Shown here: positions 17,249 to 25,663 of the stretch, in pieces
Numbering within the stretch: position 1 is the first letter of the stretch
How the letters are laid out: each line of letters starts with the position of its first letter
Assembly (NCBI RefSeq): GCF_004117075.1
Contig: NZ_CP026721.1
Coordinates: forward strand, 1,736,001 to 1,800,000
Reading direction: 5' to 3'
DNA length: 64,000 nt
DNA from: Fervidobacterium changbaicum
Lineage (GTDB): Bacteria; Thermotogota; Thermotogae; Thermotogales; Fervidobacteriaceae
Notes under the pieces: model-generated
Told to the model about the DNA's origin: nothing
What the model saw: the letters and a program-made list of their open reading frames with translations, nothing else
Databases searched by the model: none
Program-made: the position numbers and the translations under genes

Positions 17249-18036
17249 TGGATATAACGGTTTTAATTGGTGTTATTCTCGGTTTTGGTATGATGGTATT
17301 CGGTATACTAAGCGGTAGTGGTGACTTCGCAACGTTCATCAATATCCCTTCCGTCATCATCACGGTGGGTGGAGCGATTTCTTCTGCTATAACAGCAAAC
17401 AAAAAGGTTGTGGTCTTTGGTATCGCTAAAGTCATAACGAACGCGATCAAAGAGCCAAAAATCGATTATATTGGCACCTTAAGAACACTTGTGTCTTTCT
17501 CAGAAAAAGCAAGAAGGGAAGGTCTGCTTTCTCTTGAGGCGAACTTGGAAGAAATTCAAGATCCGTTCTTTAGAAAGGCCGTTCAGCTGGTTGTTGATGG
17601 AACAGAGCCAGAAGTTCTGCGCTCGATGATGGAAATAGAAATTGATATGACAACTTCTGAGATGTTAGACCAAAAGGCGTTTTTCGATTCCCTTGGAACG
17701 TTTGGACCAGCTTTTGGTATGATCGGAACACTTGTTGGATTGATCCAAATGTTGAATACATTGAATAACCCGGAAACACTGGGTCCATCGATGGCCGTTG
17801 CCTTGATAACCACGCTTTATGGTTCGATATTGGCTAACATCGTCGGTATTCCCGTAGCAGAAAAGATAGCGAAACGTGCAGCTGATATCGAAATTGCCAG
17901 AAGAATGATACTTGAAGGCGTGCTATCTATTCAGTCTGGAGAAAACCCGAGGGTACTTGAAGAAAAGCTCAAATCGTACTTACCGACAGCGGAGAAAGCA
18001 AAATACGAAGCCCAAGTTCAGGGGGCTGGCGCTTAA
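17248..18036 (+). CDS. motA: Flagellar motor stator protein MotA
   Basis: 262 residues with four membrane segments, near residues 3-23 and 30-52 and at about 150-170 and 182-205. The conserved FGPAFGMIGTLVGLIQML and ALITTLYGSILANIVGIP regions line the ion channel with MotB, and the cytoplasmic loop carries the charged torque-generating part. It conducts protons or sodium ions to drive rotation; the coupling ion is not obvious from the sequence. The start overlaps flbD (TAATG) and the stop overlaps motB the same way, so the three are translationally coupled. Confidence 0.96.
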   Translation: MDITVLIGVILGFGMMVFGILSGSGDFATFINIPSVIITVGGAISSAITANKKVVVFGIAKVITNAIKEPKIDYIGTLRTLVSFSEKARREGLLSLEANLEEIQDPFFRKAVQLVVDGTEPEVLRSMMEIEIDMTTSEMLDQKAFFDSLGTFGPAFGMIGTLVGLIQMLNTLNNPETLGPSMAVALITTLYGSILANIVGIPVAEKIAKRAADIEIARRMILEGVLSIQSGENPRVLEEKLKSYLPTAEKAKYEAQVQGAGA

Positions 18037-18908
18037 TGGCTAAAAAAGAAAAGTGTGTCTGTAAAGCGGTTCCTGAGTGGCTTAACACGTACGGTGATAT
18101 GGTCACATTATTACTAACGTTCTTCGTATTGTTGTTTTCAATGTCGAGCATAAGCCCTGGAAAATTCCAACAGGTCGTTGTTGGTCTAACTCTTGCACTC
18201 AGCGGTAACCCGCCGAGTGTCCTTACAGGCGGCCAAACAATGAGTGAAGAGGCGTTGATTTCAACTAAACCGGGCGTGTATCAGGAACTACTGAGAGTAT
18301 CGGAGGAGTACAAAGGGAAGGTAACCATAGAAGAACGGGACGAAGGAACACTCATTACACTAACGAACTTTAAAATCTTTGAGACAGGAAGTGCAAGGCT
18401 AACAGCAGAAGCAAAGGAAATAATTGAAAAACTTGGGGCTATGATTTTGGAACACACGTCGAACATCATAGAAGTTAGAGGGTACGCGGATGATAGGCCA
18501 ACAACTCCAGACTCGATATATCCATCGAACTGGCATCTAAGTTGCGCACGTGCCGCTTCCGTGGTCAATTTCATGCTTACAGAATTAAAGCAAAAGCGAT
18601 ACGCTCTGAGGTATTCTGAGATAAGGTCCGGTTTATTCGACATCGATTATTTTTATTCACCTGACAGATTTGTCCCGATAGGTAAAGGTGATGTAGACGT
18701 AAACAGAGAGTTGAAATCGATAAAGGCCAATTACGATTACGATATTTCCAAGCTGCAAAGTGATTACGAAAGTGGTAAAATATCATATGAGGAATACCAA
18801 AAGAAACGAGCAGAGCTTACCAAAAACTACAATATCGATGTAGAAAAGACACGTGCTAAATACAGAAAGATAGAGATAGTGATCAAAAGAGAGACAAAAG
18901 GTTATTGA
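18036..18908 (+). CDS. motB: Flagellar motor stator protein MotB with inserted helical hairpin
   Basis: 290 residues. The single membrane segment holds the ion-binding aspartate D21 in TYGDMVTLLLTFFVLL. The OmpA-like peptidoglycan-binding domain (about 115-285) has EVRGYADDRP and YPSNWHLSCARAA. Between NREL (223-226) and the final strand RKIEIVIKR an extra segment of about 45 residues interrupts the domain where ordinary MotB continues directly. Within it, SDYESGKISYEEYQKKRAEL resembles the SHOCT hairpin. The start overlaps motA as TAATG. The protein anchors the stator to the cell wall. Confidence 0.95.
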   Translation: MAKKEKCVCKAVPEWLNTYGDMVTLLLTFFVLLFSMSSISPGKFQQVVVGLTLALSGNPPSVLTGGQTMSEEALISTKPGVYQELLRVSEEYKGKVTIEERDEGTLITLTNFKIFETGSARLTAEAKEIIEKLGAMILEHTSNIIEVRGYADDRPTTPDSIYPSNWHLSCARAASVVNFMLTELKQKRYALRYSEIRSGLFDIDYFYSPDRFVPIGKGDVDVNRELKSIKANYDYDISKLQSDYESGKISYEEYQKKRAELTKNYNIDVEKTRAKYRKIEIVIKRETKGY

Positions 18909-18931
18909 TTCTGATTTAAGGAGGGCAAAGT

Positions 18932-19453
18932 ATGCCTGAAGAAGTTGAACAACAGCAAGAGCAGGCTAAAGGTAAGGGTGGATTAGGGAATTTAATAAAA
19001 ATGATAGTAATACCATTGGTAGTCTCACTGGTTGTCAGTTTGGTGGTCTTCTTCGTACTTGGTTCGAACAGACAACCAAGTCAAGCACAGGAAGAAAAAA
19101 CAACCACTGCACCTGTCCAGATAAAAGCTGTTGTCATTTCTCCTGGAAAATATCAAACTTTCATGCTTAAAGGTGGAAGGGATGTTGCGGTAGTTGATTC
19201 CTTGACGTTGCTTGTAGGTAGTGAGCCGTGCCGAGCGGCGGTTGCTGATAAGAACGACGAGATAATGGACGCACTTGCAACGATATTCTTGAGTAAAGAA
19301 AGATTTGACCTTGTCACCCCAGCAGGATTAGATTTGTTAAAGAAACAAATCAGAGAAGCGGTTAATCAGATCACTGGATTTACGGGTGAAAAAGAAAAAC
19401 TGGGCGTGTTGAATGTTTATATATACATAAAAGCGATAAGCACAGTGCAATAA
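18932..19453 (+). CDS. fliL: Flagellar basal body-associated protein FliL
   Basis: 173 residues. A polar cytoplasmic N-terminus (MPEEVEQQQEQAK) precedes one membrane helix (about 22-45) and a periplasmic FliL domain with YQTFMLKGGRDVAVVDSLTL and the late helix DLLKKQIREAVNQI. FliL forms rings around the stator and supports torque at high load in several species. AAGGAGGG precedes the ATG. It lies between motB and fliM, its usual place. Confidence 0.9.
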   Translation: MPEEVEQQQEQAKGKGGLGNLIKMIVIPLVVSLVVSLVVFFVLGSNRQPSQAQEEKTTTAPVQIKAVVISPGKYQTFMLKGGRDVAVVDSLTLLVGSEPCRAAVADKNDEIMDALATIFLSKERFDLVTPAGLDLLKKQIREAVNQITGFTGEKEKLGVLNVYIYIKAISTVQ

Positions 19454-19489
19454 AGATTTGAGAGCCCCTTTGATGGGAGGTTGTTGGTT

Positions 19490-20491
19490 TTGCCAGATGT
19501 ACTGAGCCAAGAGGAAATAGACCGATTACTGGCTGCGCTTTCGCAAGGAGAAGTTAACATAGAAGAAGTGAAAAAAGAGGGCGAAGAGAAAAAGATTCGC
19601 ACGTACGACTTTTTACGACCTCAAAAATTTTCAAAAGAGCAAATCAGAACAGTACAGATGATCCATGAAAACTTCGCCCGAAGCACTTCCACCTATCTTT
19701 CAGGTAAGTTGAGGTCGTTCACATCGGTAAACGTCGTTGGTATAGACCAGTTGACTTACGACGAATACATGAAGTCAATCGGCAATCCATCTTTCATAAC
19801 GATCTTTACAGCCAGGGAATTAGTGGGTAGTGCTATATTCAACATGAGTTTGGAAATATTCTACGGCATTCTCGATGTACTTCTGGGAGGTCCTGGAGAA
19901 CCAGGCGATGTTAAGAGGATACCAACCGAGATCGAAATGGGAGTAATAAAAAAAGAAGTTGTAAACTTGCTCACGGCACTTTCGCAAGCCTGGATGTCCG
20001 TGCATCCGTTCATTCCAGTTATTGAGTCCACGGAAACTAACCCCCAGTTTGTACAAATCGTCCCCAGTAGTGAAATGGTCATGGCTATAACGTTCTTCGT
20101 AAGTTTCGGAAAAGTCGAGGGTTACATGAGTATTTGCTGGCCATCTTCTGTGATAGAGCCAATAGGCGAAAAACTCACAACGCAAAGTTGGTTCAAAGTG
20201 AAACAGAAAGAAGCAACGGAGGAACACATCGAAAAACTCAGAGAAAATCTACAAAGAACTAAGATAGATGTTATTGCAATCATTGGAGAGACGGTGTTAA
20301 CCTTGGGTGAAATCTTAACACTTGAGATTGGGGATGTAATAAGGCTCAAAGAACACTACGATGAACCAATAAAAGTAGAAGTCAATGGTCGGACCAAGTT
20401 CTTGGGAAAGCCAGGTCAATACAAGGGAAACTACGCAGTGAAAATCACCGATGTGGTTGAAGAGCCTAAAGAGGAAGGTGAAGAAGAATGA
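19490..20491 (+). CDS. fliM: Flagellar switch protein FliM
   Basis: 333 residues. The N-terminal CheY-P binding peptide DVLSQEEIDRLL is followed by the CheC-like middle domain (EIFYGILDVLLGGPGEPGDV) and a C-terminal SpoA domain (ILTLEIGDVIRLKEHYDEP). FliM sits in the C ring and switches rotation direction. The start is the TTG at 19490, nine bases after GGGAGG and matching the family start xPDVLSQ; in-frame TTG codons at 19481 and 19484 are too close to that site. It overlaps fliY by four bases (ATGA). Confidence 0.95.
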   Translation: MPDVLSQEEIDRLLAALSQGEVNIEEVKKEGEEKKIRTYDFLRPQKFSKEQIRTVQMIHENFARSTSTYLSGKLRSFTSVNVVGIDQLTYDEYMKSIGNPSFITIFTARELVGSAIFNMSLEIFYGILDVLLGGPGEPGDVKRIPTEIEMGVIKKEVVNLLTALSQAWMSVHPFIPVIESTETNPQFVQIVPSSEMVMAITFFVSFGKVEGYMSICWPSSVIEPIGEKLTTQSWFKVKQKEATEEHIEKLRENLQRTKIDVIAIIGETVLTLGEILTLEIGDVIRLKEHYDEPIKVEVNGRTKFLGKPGQYKGNYAVKITDVVEEPKEEGEEE

Positions 20492-21591
20492 TTGCCGATG
20501 ATTTCTTAAGCCAAGAGGAATTAGACGCGTTACTCAAACAAGTTGTACAAGATGAAGGGCTCTCAGATATCGAGAAATCAATGGTTGGAGAAGTTGGAAA
20601 TATAATTCTTGGAGCAGGTGCCACTGCGCTATCTAACATCTTGGGGAGAAAGGTCGAGATCTCAACACCTGAAGTTGAAGTTATGACTCTCAAAGAACTG
20701 AGAAATGGTGTATCCGGCGAAAAGGTATGTGTAACGATACATTTTGAAGGAGAGATCGAAGGACTCAACGCTATGGTTCTCGAAAAGCAGCTTGCATCGG
20801 AGATTGCGGACATAATGATGGGTGGATTTGGTAAACCTGAAAGTTATGAACTTGATGAATTCAAATTGAGCGCTGTTGCTGAAGCCATGAACCAGATGAT
20901 GGGCTCAGCAGCTACCTCTCTTTCTGACATGATAAAAAAACCGGTCAGTATCATTCCACCGACAGCTGAGATCTTGAACTTCGACGATCCGAGCGTAAAA
21001 TTCCCACCTATCGGCAATGATGAAGACAGAGTAGCAAAGGCAACATTTACAATGACAATAGAAGAGTTGCAACCTGCGAAGTTTTTCTTGGCGATGCCTA
21101 TCCCATTTGTTAAAAAACTGTACGAATTGATATTTGGTTCTCAAGAAGTTGAGCAAAAGCAGACAGCTACAGCGACTTCACAAAGTTCTCAAGTCTCCGC
21201 ATCAAAATCAACAGCTACATATGTTCCGCCGGCTCCGAGAAGAGAAGAAAAACAAGCGGTTGCGGCAAGACCTGTCCAATTTGAAGACTTTGGAAAGGCT
21301 CAGCAACCTTCGGAAAGGCCACACGTGCTCGATGAAAGACTGCAGTTACTTTTCGACGTACCGCTGAATGTCACAGTTGAACTCGGGCGAACGAAACTTA
21401 CGTTGAAGGAAGTCATGGAGCTTGGAATAGGTTCACTCATAGAACTTGACAAACTCACTGGTGAGCCTGTTGATATCTACGTAAACAACAAACTAATTGC
21501 CCGTGGAGAAGTTGTAGTCATCGACGAAAACTTTGGCGTACGTATAACGGAGATTGTAAATCCAAAAGAAAGATTATACACATTGAAATAG
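20488..21591 (+). CDS. fliY: Flagellar switch protein FliY (CheC-FliN fusion)
   Basis: 367 residues. The N-terminus repeats the CheY-P binding pattern (DDFLSQEELDALL). Two CheC-type phosphatase motifs follow, KSMVGEVGNIILGAGATALS and LSAVAEAMNQMMGSAATSLS, then a Ser/Thr/Gln-rich linker (about 212-280) and a FliN/SpoA domain (LFDVPLNVTVELGRTKL to the end). FliY combines CheY-P dephosphorylation with the C-ring role of FliN, as in Bacillus and Thermotoga. It is the last gene of the operon, with a bidirectional terminator just after it. Confidence 0.96.
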   Translation: MIADDFLSQEELDALLKQVVQDEGLSDIEKSMVGEVGNIILGAGATALSNILGRKVEISTPEVEVMTLKELRNGVSGEKVCVTIHFEGEIEGLNAMVLEKQLASEIADIMMGGFGKPESYELDEFKLSAVAEAMNQMMGSAATSLSDMIKKPVSIIPPTAEILNFDDPSVKFPPIGNDEDRVAKATFTMTIEELQPAKFFLAMPIPFVKKLYELIFGSQEVEQKQTATATSQSSQVSASKSTATYVPPAPRREEKQAVAARPVQFEDFGKAQQPSERPHVLDERLQLLFDVPLNVTVELGRTKLTLKEVMELGIGSLIELDKLTGEPVDIYVNNKLIARGEVVVIDENFGVRITEIVNPKERLYTLK

Positions 21592-21603
21592 AAAAAACTC
21601 AAA

Positions 21604-21631
21604 AAAGAAAGCCCCTGTCGGGGCTTTCTTT
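21604..21631. terminator. Bidirectional terminator between fliY and the GH1 gene
   Basis: AAAGAAAGCCCC (21604-21615), loop TGTC, GGGGCTTTCTTT (21620-21631). A-rich and T-rich flanks allow it to stop transcription from both convergent operons. Confidence 0.93.
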
Positions 21632-22948
21632 TTATGATTTTAGAAATTCTTTTAACCACAATGCGGAATCCTTCAATATCCTCTTTTGAGTGTTATAGTC
21701 GACATAAATTATACCGAACCGCTTTGAATAACCATAAGCCCATTCGAAGTTATCCATCAAAGACCAGATGAAGTAACCTTTCAAATCCACGCCTGCGTTG
21801 ATAGCCTCCAAAGCCTTTTCAAAGTGTTTCTCCAAATACTCTATCCTGTATGTATCTTGAACTCTACCATTCTCCAGCTTGTCAGGGCCTGCCATACCGT
21901 TCTCGGTTATGTAAAGCGGCAATCTGTACCTTTCTTTCAGATAAACTAGCATGTCGAATAATCCTTGTGGATAAATCTCCCAGCCCATCTCCGTTTTTGG
22001 GAGGTCTCCTTGCACGTATGAAAATCCAAGCGGGTTGTTTGGATCAAAAATGACAAGCGTTCGCGTGTAGTAATTCACACCGAAGAAGTCTATCGGTGTG
22101 GCTATGATATTCATATCGCTATCTAGGATCTGCAACCCCTTTTCTAAATAGAGAGCAACAGCTTCCTCGGGGTATTTACCGAAAACAACCGGATCATGGT
22201 ACCAAGCGTTGACAAACTTATCAACAAGACTTGCAACAAGGAAACTTTCCGGTTTTGAATCACCGGGCTCTATTTTCATCACCACGTTAGTCAAACCTAC
22301 TTTTCCATCCTTCACTTCTTCCCTAAACGCTTGGACTGCATGACCATGGGCTCTCAAAAGATTGTGTGCTGCGATTAGTGCCTCTTGAAGATCCTTATGT
22401 CCAGGTGCATGCTCTCCGGTGAAGTAGCCCAAGAAAGACGAACACCACGGTTCATTGAGCGTAATCCAGTGTTTTACGCGGTCACCAAGTTCATTGAACA
22501 TGAACGTTGCATAAGCTCTGAAATAGAGTGCTATATCTGGATTTAACCAACCACCTTTTTCGTACAATGCGTAAGGCAAATCCCAGTGGTAGAGTGTGAT
22601 AAACGGTACAATATCGTTTTCCAAAAGCTCATCGACGAGTCTGTTGTAAAAATCAACACCTTTTTGATTGATGTTCTTCCCATCCGGCATCACTCGAGGC
22701 CATGAAATCGAAAACCTATAGGCATCCAAACCTATTTCCTTCATTAGCTTAATATCTTCTTTGTACCTATGGTAGTGATCGCATGCAACGTCTCCATTGT
22801 CACCATTTAACGTTTTACCGGGCGTATGAGAAAAGACATCCCAGATCGATGGACCTCTACCATCCTCGTTTGCAGCTCCTTCAATTTGATAAGCCGCCGT
22901 TGCCGTACCAAAAATAAAATCTTTTGGAAAATCAGACCGTCTGATCAT
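21632..22948 (-). CDS. bglA: Family GH1 beta-glucosidase
   Basis: 438 residues, typical for GH1. It hydrolyses beta-linked glucosides and related disaccharides with retention. The GH1 N-terminal signature FIFGTATAAYQIEGA is present, the acid/base glutamate is E166 in WITLNEPW and the nucleophile is E349 in LYITENG. There is no signal peptide, so it acts on imported sugars. It is the last gene of the minus-strand operon that starts at mgtE. Its ATG overlaps the preceding gene's stop by four bases, with a GGGGGTGG site upstream. Confidence 0.96.
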   Translation of the reverse strand: MIRRSDFPKDFIFGTATAAYQIEGAANEDGRGPSIWDVFSHTPGKTLNGDNGDVACDHYHRYKEDIKLMKEIGLDAYRFSISWPRVMPDGKNINQKGVDFYNRLVDELLENDIVPFITLYHWDLPYALYEKGGWLNPDIALYFRAYATFMFNELGDRVKHWITLNEPWCSSFLGYFTGEHAPGHKDLQEALIAAHNLLRAHGHAVQAFREEVKDGKVGLTNVVMKIEPGDSKPESFLVASLVDKFVNAWYHDPVVFGKYPEEAVALYLEKGLQILDSDMNIIATPIDFFGVNYYTRTLVIFDPNNPLGFSYVQGDLPKTEMGWEIYPQGLFDMLVYLKERYRLPLYITENGMAGPDKLENGRVQDTYRIEYLEKHFEKALEAINAGVDLKGYFIWSLMDNFEWAYGYSKRFGIIYVDYNTQKRILKDSALWLKEFLKS

Positions 22949-23514
22949 TTTTCCACCCCCTCTTTTGGCATTTTCATATCCAACATAATCTTATGCGTCT
23001 TCACAGCCAGGTAAGCGTTTGCAAGTGCACCCAGTGTACCAAGCGTCATTACCAAGGGCAGAAAGACAAAAATAGCATTTGAGCCGATGAGGAAACTTCC
23101 TACAACAAACTGCACCAAGTTGTTCGTTACCATACCCAGAATACTTATCCCGAAAACACCAAATAGTTTAACTCTCGAAAACAGGCTTTGAACAACTGCA
23201 GAGGCGATACTACCGAAAAAACCCATGAAAAAACCCGGTGTGAATATCGTACCTGAAAGAATCGAACCAAGTAAAGATTTAGAAACAGCAAGGAGCAGTG
23301 CATCGGAAAGACCAGAAAAAACTGACAGATAAAGCACAAGAAAGTTTGAAAATCCCCATTTACCACCTGGCACAGGAAATGGTACTAACCCTTCAACCAC
23401 GTAAACCACACTACTCAGGGCTATCATCGTTCCAAAAACTACCACGTTTCTGTGTCTACCGCGTTCTTGTGCTTTTCTTTTTTGAACTCTATTATCATCC
23501 TGTTTGGCACGCAA
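22945..23514 (-). CDS. Gx-transporter/heptaprenyl-synthase-component-I family membrane protein
   Basis: 189 residues with about five hydrophobic segments and the family pattern VEGLVPFPVPGGKWGFSN, near GFFMGFFGSIAS. The family was once annotated as component I of heptaprenyl diphosphate synthase, but its sequence is that of a small S-component-like membrane transporter, and it normally pairs with a NusG-domain-II protein, as here. The substrate is unknown. The TTG at 23514 is chosen because AGGAGGGAG lies six bases upstream, inside the preceding gene, giving a 76-base overlap with it. Confidence 0.8.
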   Translation of the reverse strand: MRAKQDDNRVQKRKAQERGRHRNVVVFGTMIALSSVVYVVEGLVPFPVPGGKWGFSNFLVLYLSVFSGLSDALLLAVSKSLLGSILSGTIFTPGFFMGFFGSIASAVVQSLFSRVKLFGVFGISILGMVTNNLVQFVVGSFLIGSNAIFVFLPLVMTLGTLGALANAYLAVKTHKIMLDMKMPKEGVEK

Positions 23515-23843
23515 ATTATACTCCCTCCTGGTCCCACTTTGCCTGTCTTTTCGCAGATCTTATCAGGACAATTCGACTCGGTAACCCAGACCTTCTGTCC
23601 GTCGAAATGCAAAGTCGTGACGTACTTGCCATCTTTGTTTTTAATGATCCAATCACCTGGTTCATTTACTCTTAGAACCTCTTCACCTTGGATCCTTACA
23701 GAAATTGCGCCACTCTGTAACTGGTAACTCGCTGCCTTTTTGTGGCTGAACACGTAATCAAACAGATACCAACCAACTCCCACAGCAACGACTACTATAA
23801 CCAAGACGACGTCAACAACTCTCAACAATTTCCTTTCTGCCAT
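23439..23843 (-). CDS. NusG domain II-like membrane-anchored protein
   Basis: 134 residues: one N-terminal membrane segment (about 10-30), then a beta-rich outer domain with SVRIQGEEV, WVTESNCPDKIC and GSIICVPNRMII. The pattern C-P-D-K-I-C with a later ICVPN is typical of the NusG_II/DUF family found next to Gx transporters. Two or three conserved cysteines may bind a cofactor or metal. It starts three bases after the hutI stop and overlaps the next gene by 76 bases, so the pair is translationally coupled. The function is unknown. Confidence 0.8.
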   Translation of the reverse strand: MAERKLLRVVDVVLVIVVVAVGVGWYLFDYVFSHKKAASYQLQSGAISVRIQGEEVLRVNEPGDWIIKNKDGKYVTTLHFDGQKVWVTESNCPDKICEKTGKVGPGGSIICVPNRMIIEFKKEKHKNAVDTETW

Positions 23844-23846
23844 TAA

Positions 23847-25043
23847 CTACACGACCATCCTTCCGTTTATCAAAACGTGCTCTACAAAGTTCTCTTGCCA
23901 CATATAGGGAATATTCAAAAACTCGTTAGTTTTCCAAAGCACCAAATCCGCTGGATAGCCTGGCCTTACAAGTCCGGAATCAAAACCAAGAAGGTGTGCG
24001 GAATTGACCGTGTAAGCGGTCAGTACCTCCTCTGGTTCCATCTTCAAAAACCTTATCGCAAGGTGCATGACAAAACTCGGCATGAAAATAGGGGCAGAAC
24101 CGGGGTTGAAATCGGAGCCTAAGGCTACAGGTATTCCAGAGTCTATTATTTCTCTTGCCGGTGCGAACGATTCACCCAGATAAAAGCTTGTGTTGGGCAT
24201 CAAAGTAACCATCGTATTGCTATTTGACAGCTCCTGGATATCTTCCTTCGTAACTTTTAAGACGTGATCAACACTAACTGCTTCCAAGCGCGCTCCAAAC
24301 CTTGCTGCGCCCACATTTTCTATCTCATCAGCGTGCAAACGTATCTTGAAACCAAGTGATTTTGAAAATTTCAAAAAATCCTCTATCTCCTCAGGTAGAT
24401 ACGCTCCTTTGTCGCAGAACACATCGACAAAATCGGCAAGCCTTTCTTTCGAAATCTCAGCGAGTAGTTCCTCCATTTCGGAGATGTATTCACCAACGGA
24501 TTTCTCTTTTGGCTTTGCGTGTAAGCCAAGGAACGTGGAAGCGATTTTATTGGGAAGCGTTTCCTTAAGTTGTTTTATGACTCTTAATTGCTTTAACTCA
24601 TTTTCCTTATCCAGCCCATATCCGCTTTTACACTCTATTCCAACCACACCGTGTTTTGTAAACTCTGCGATGTAGGAAGCGGAAACGCTGTAAAGCTCGT
24701 CTTCAGACGCCAATCTTACAAGATGTGAAGTATAGTGTATACCACCACCGGCTTGGAGGATTTCAAGATACGTCTTTCCTCGAGCGCGCATGTAAAATTC
24801 CTTTGCACGAGAGCCGACGAAAGGAATATGTGTATGCGCATCGAACAGCCCTGGAGTGACGAGCTTGGCCTTCACATCTGCATTCTTGTGCGGACGTAAA
24901 TCAACAATTCTACCGTCCCTAATGACGATATCTCTTTCCAAATATTCCTCGATCTTTCTCATCCCTTCCCCTCTTACAGGGGCTTGAACGCTGGGGGTTA
25001 AAATCCTTTCCGCATTGATGATAAACTCCTTTTCGTAATTCAT
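23847..25043 (-). CDS. hutI: Imidazolonepropionase
   Basis: 398 residues of the amidohydrolase superfamily. It opens the ring of imidazolone-5-propionate in histidine degradation. Visible landmarks are the metal-binding LFDAHTHIPFVGSRAKEF, the substrate-loop AGGGIHYTS, RLHADEIENVGAA and ALGSDFNPGSAP with the catalytic aspartate. No other hut gene is nearby; it lies between rdgB and the NusG-II-like gene. ATGA overlap with rdgB. Confidence 0.93.
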   Translation of the reverse strand: MNYEKEFIINAERILTPSVQAPVRGEGMRKIEEYLERDIVIRDGRIVDLRPHKNADVKAKLVTPGLFDAHTHIPFVGSRAKEFYMRARGKTYLEILQAGGGIHYTSHLVRLASEDELYSVSASYIAEFTKHGVVGIECKSGYGLDKENELKQLRVIKQLKETLPNKIASTFLGLHAKPKEKSVGEYISEMEELLAEISKERLADFVDVFCDKGAYLPEEIEDFLKFSKSLGFKIRLHADEIENVGAARFGARLEAVSVDHVLKVTKEDIQELSNSNTMVTLMPNTSFYLGESFAPAREIIDSGIPVALGSDFNPGSAPIFMPSFVMHLAIRFLKMEPEEVLTAYTVNSAHLLGFDSGLVRPGYPADLVLWKTNEFLNIPYMWQENFVEHVLINGRMVV

Positions 25044-25663
25044 GAGCCTATCTCTCCAACTTTTACAAGTGCATCGAAAAGCTTTCTAAAAGCGACGCTT
25101 CTGTGACTGATAACTTTCTTCACTTCCTCACCGAGTTCACCGAACGTTTTATCGTAACCTTTTGGTATGAATATCGGGTCATATCCAAAACCTTTGTCCC
25201 CACGTATTTCCCTACTGATCGTGCCTTCGACGTAACCTTCTACAGAAATCAAGAAGTTCTTAATAGGATTGAAATACGTAGCGGCACAGACGAACCTCGC
25301 ACTACGTTCTTCGTAATTCCTCATCAATTGAAGGATACTTTCCATCTTCTCAACATAACTGGCATCTTCAAGGTACCTGGCACTCATAACACCTGGAAAT
25401 CCACCCAGCACGTCAATAGAAAGACCAGAATCATCAGCGATGACAGGCTGCCCTATTTCTTTACCGTACTCGATAGCTTTGATAATGGAGTTTTCAATGA
25501 ACGTTTCACCGGTCTCTTCAACATCTACTTCCCAATCTACCGTTTCGAGCATCACAAACTCTGGAATAACGAGTTTAATTTCTTCGATCTTGTGATTATT
25601 CTTTGAAGCAACGTAGATTCTCAATTTTTCGATATTTTTCTTATCACTATTCAAAGTACTCAC
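25040..25663 (-). CDS. rdgB: XTP/dITP pyrophosphatase (RdgB/HAM1 family)
   Basis: 207 residues. It removes non-canonical purine triphosphates (ITP, XTP, dITP) by releasing pyrophosphate. Motifs are [44 protein letters not shown] and [10 protein letters not shown], all diagnostic. The start is the GTG at 25663, whose bases overlap the uvrA stop by four, with AGGGGGA upstream. The N-terminus carries about 14 extra polar residues before the first strand. Confidence 0.95.
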   Translation of the reverse strand: MSTLNSDKKNIEKLRIYVASKNNHKIEEIKLVIPEFVMLETVDWEVDVEETGETFIENSIIKAIEYGKEIGQPVIADDSGLSIDVLGGFPGVMSARYLEDASYVEKMESILQLMRNYEERSARFVCAATYFNPIKNFLISVEGYVEGTISREIRGDKGFGYDPIFIPKGYDKTFGELGEEVKKVISHRSVAFRKLFDALVKVGEIGS

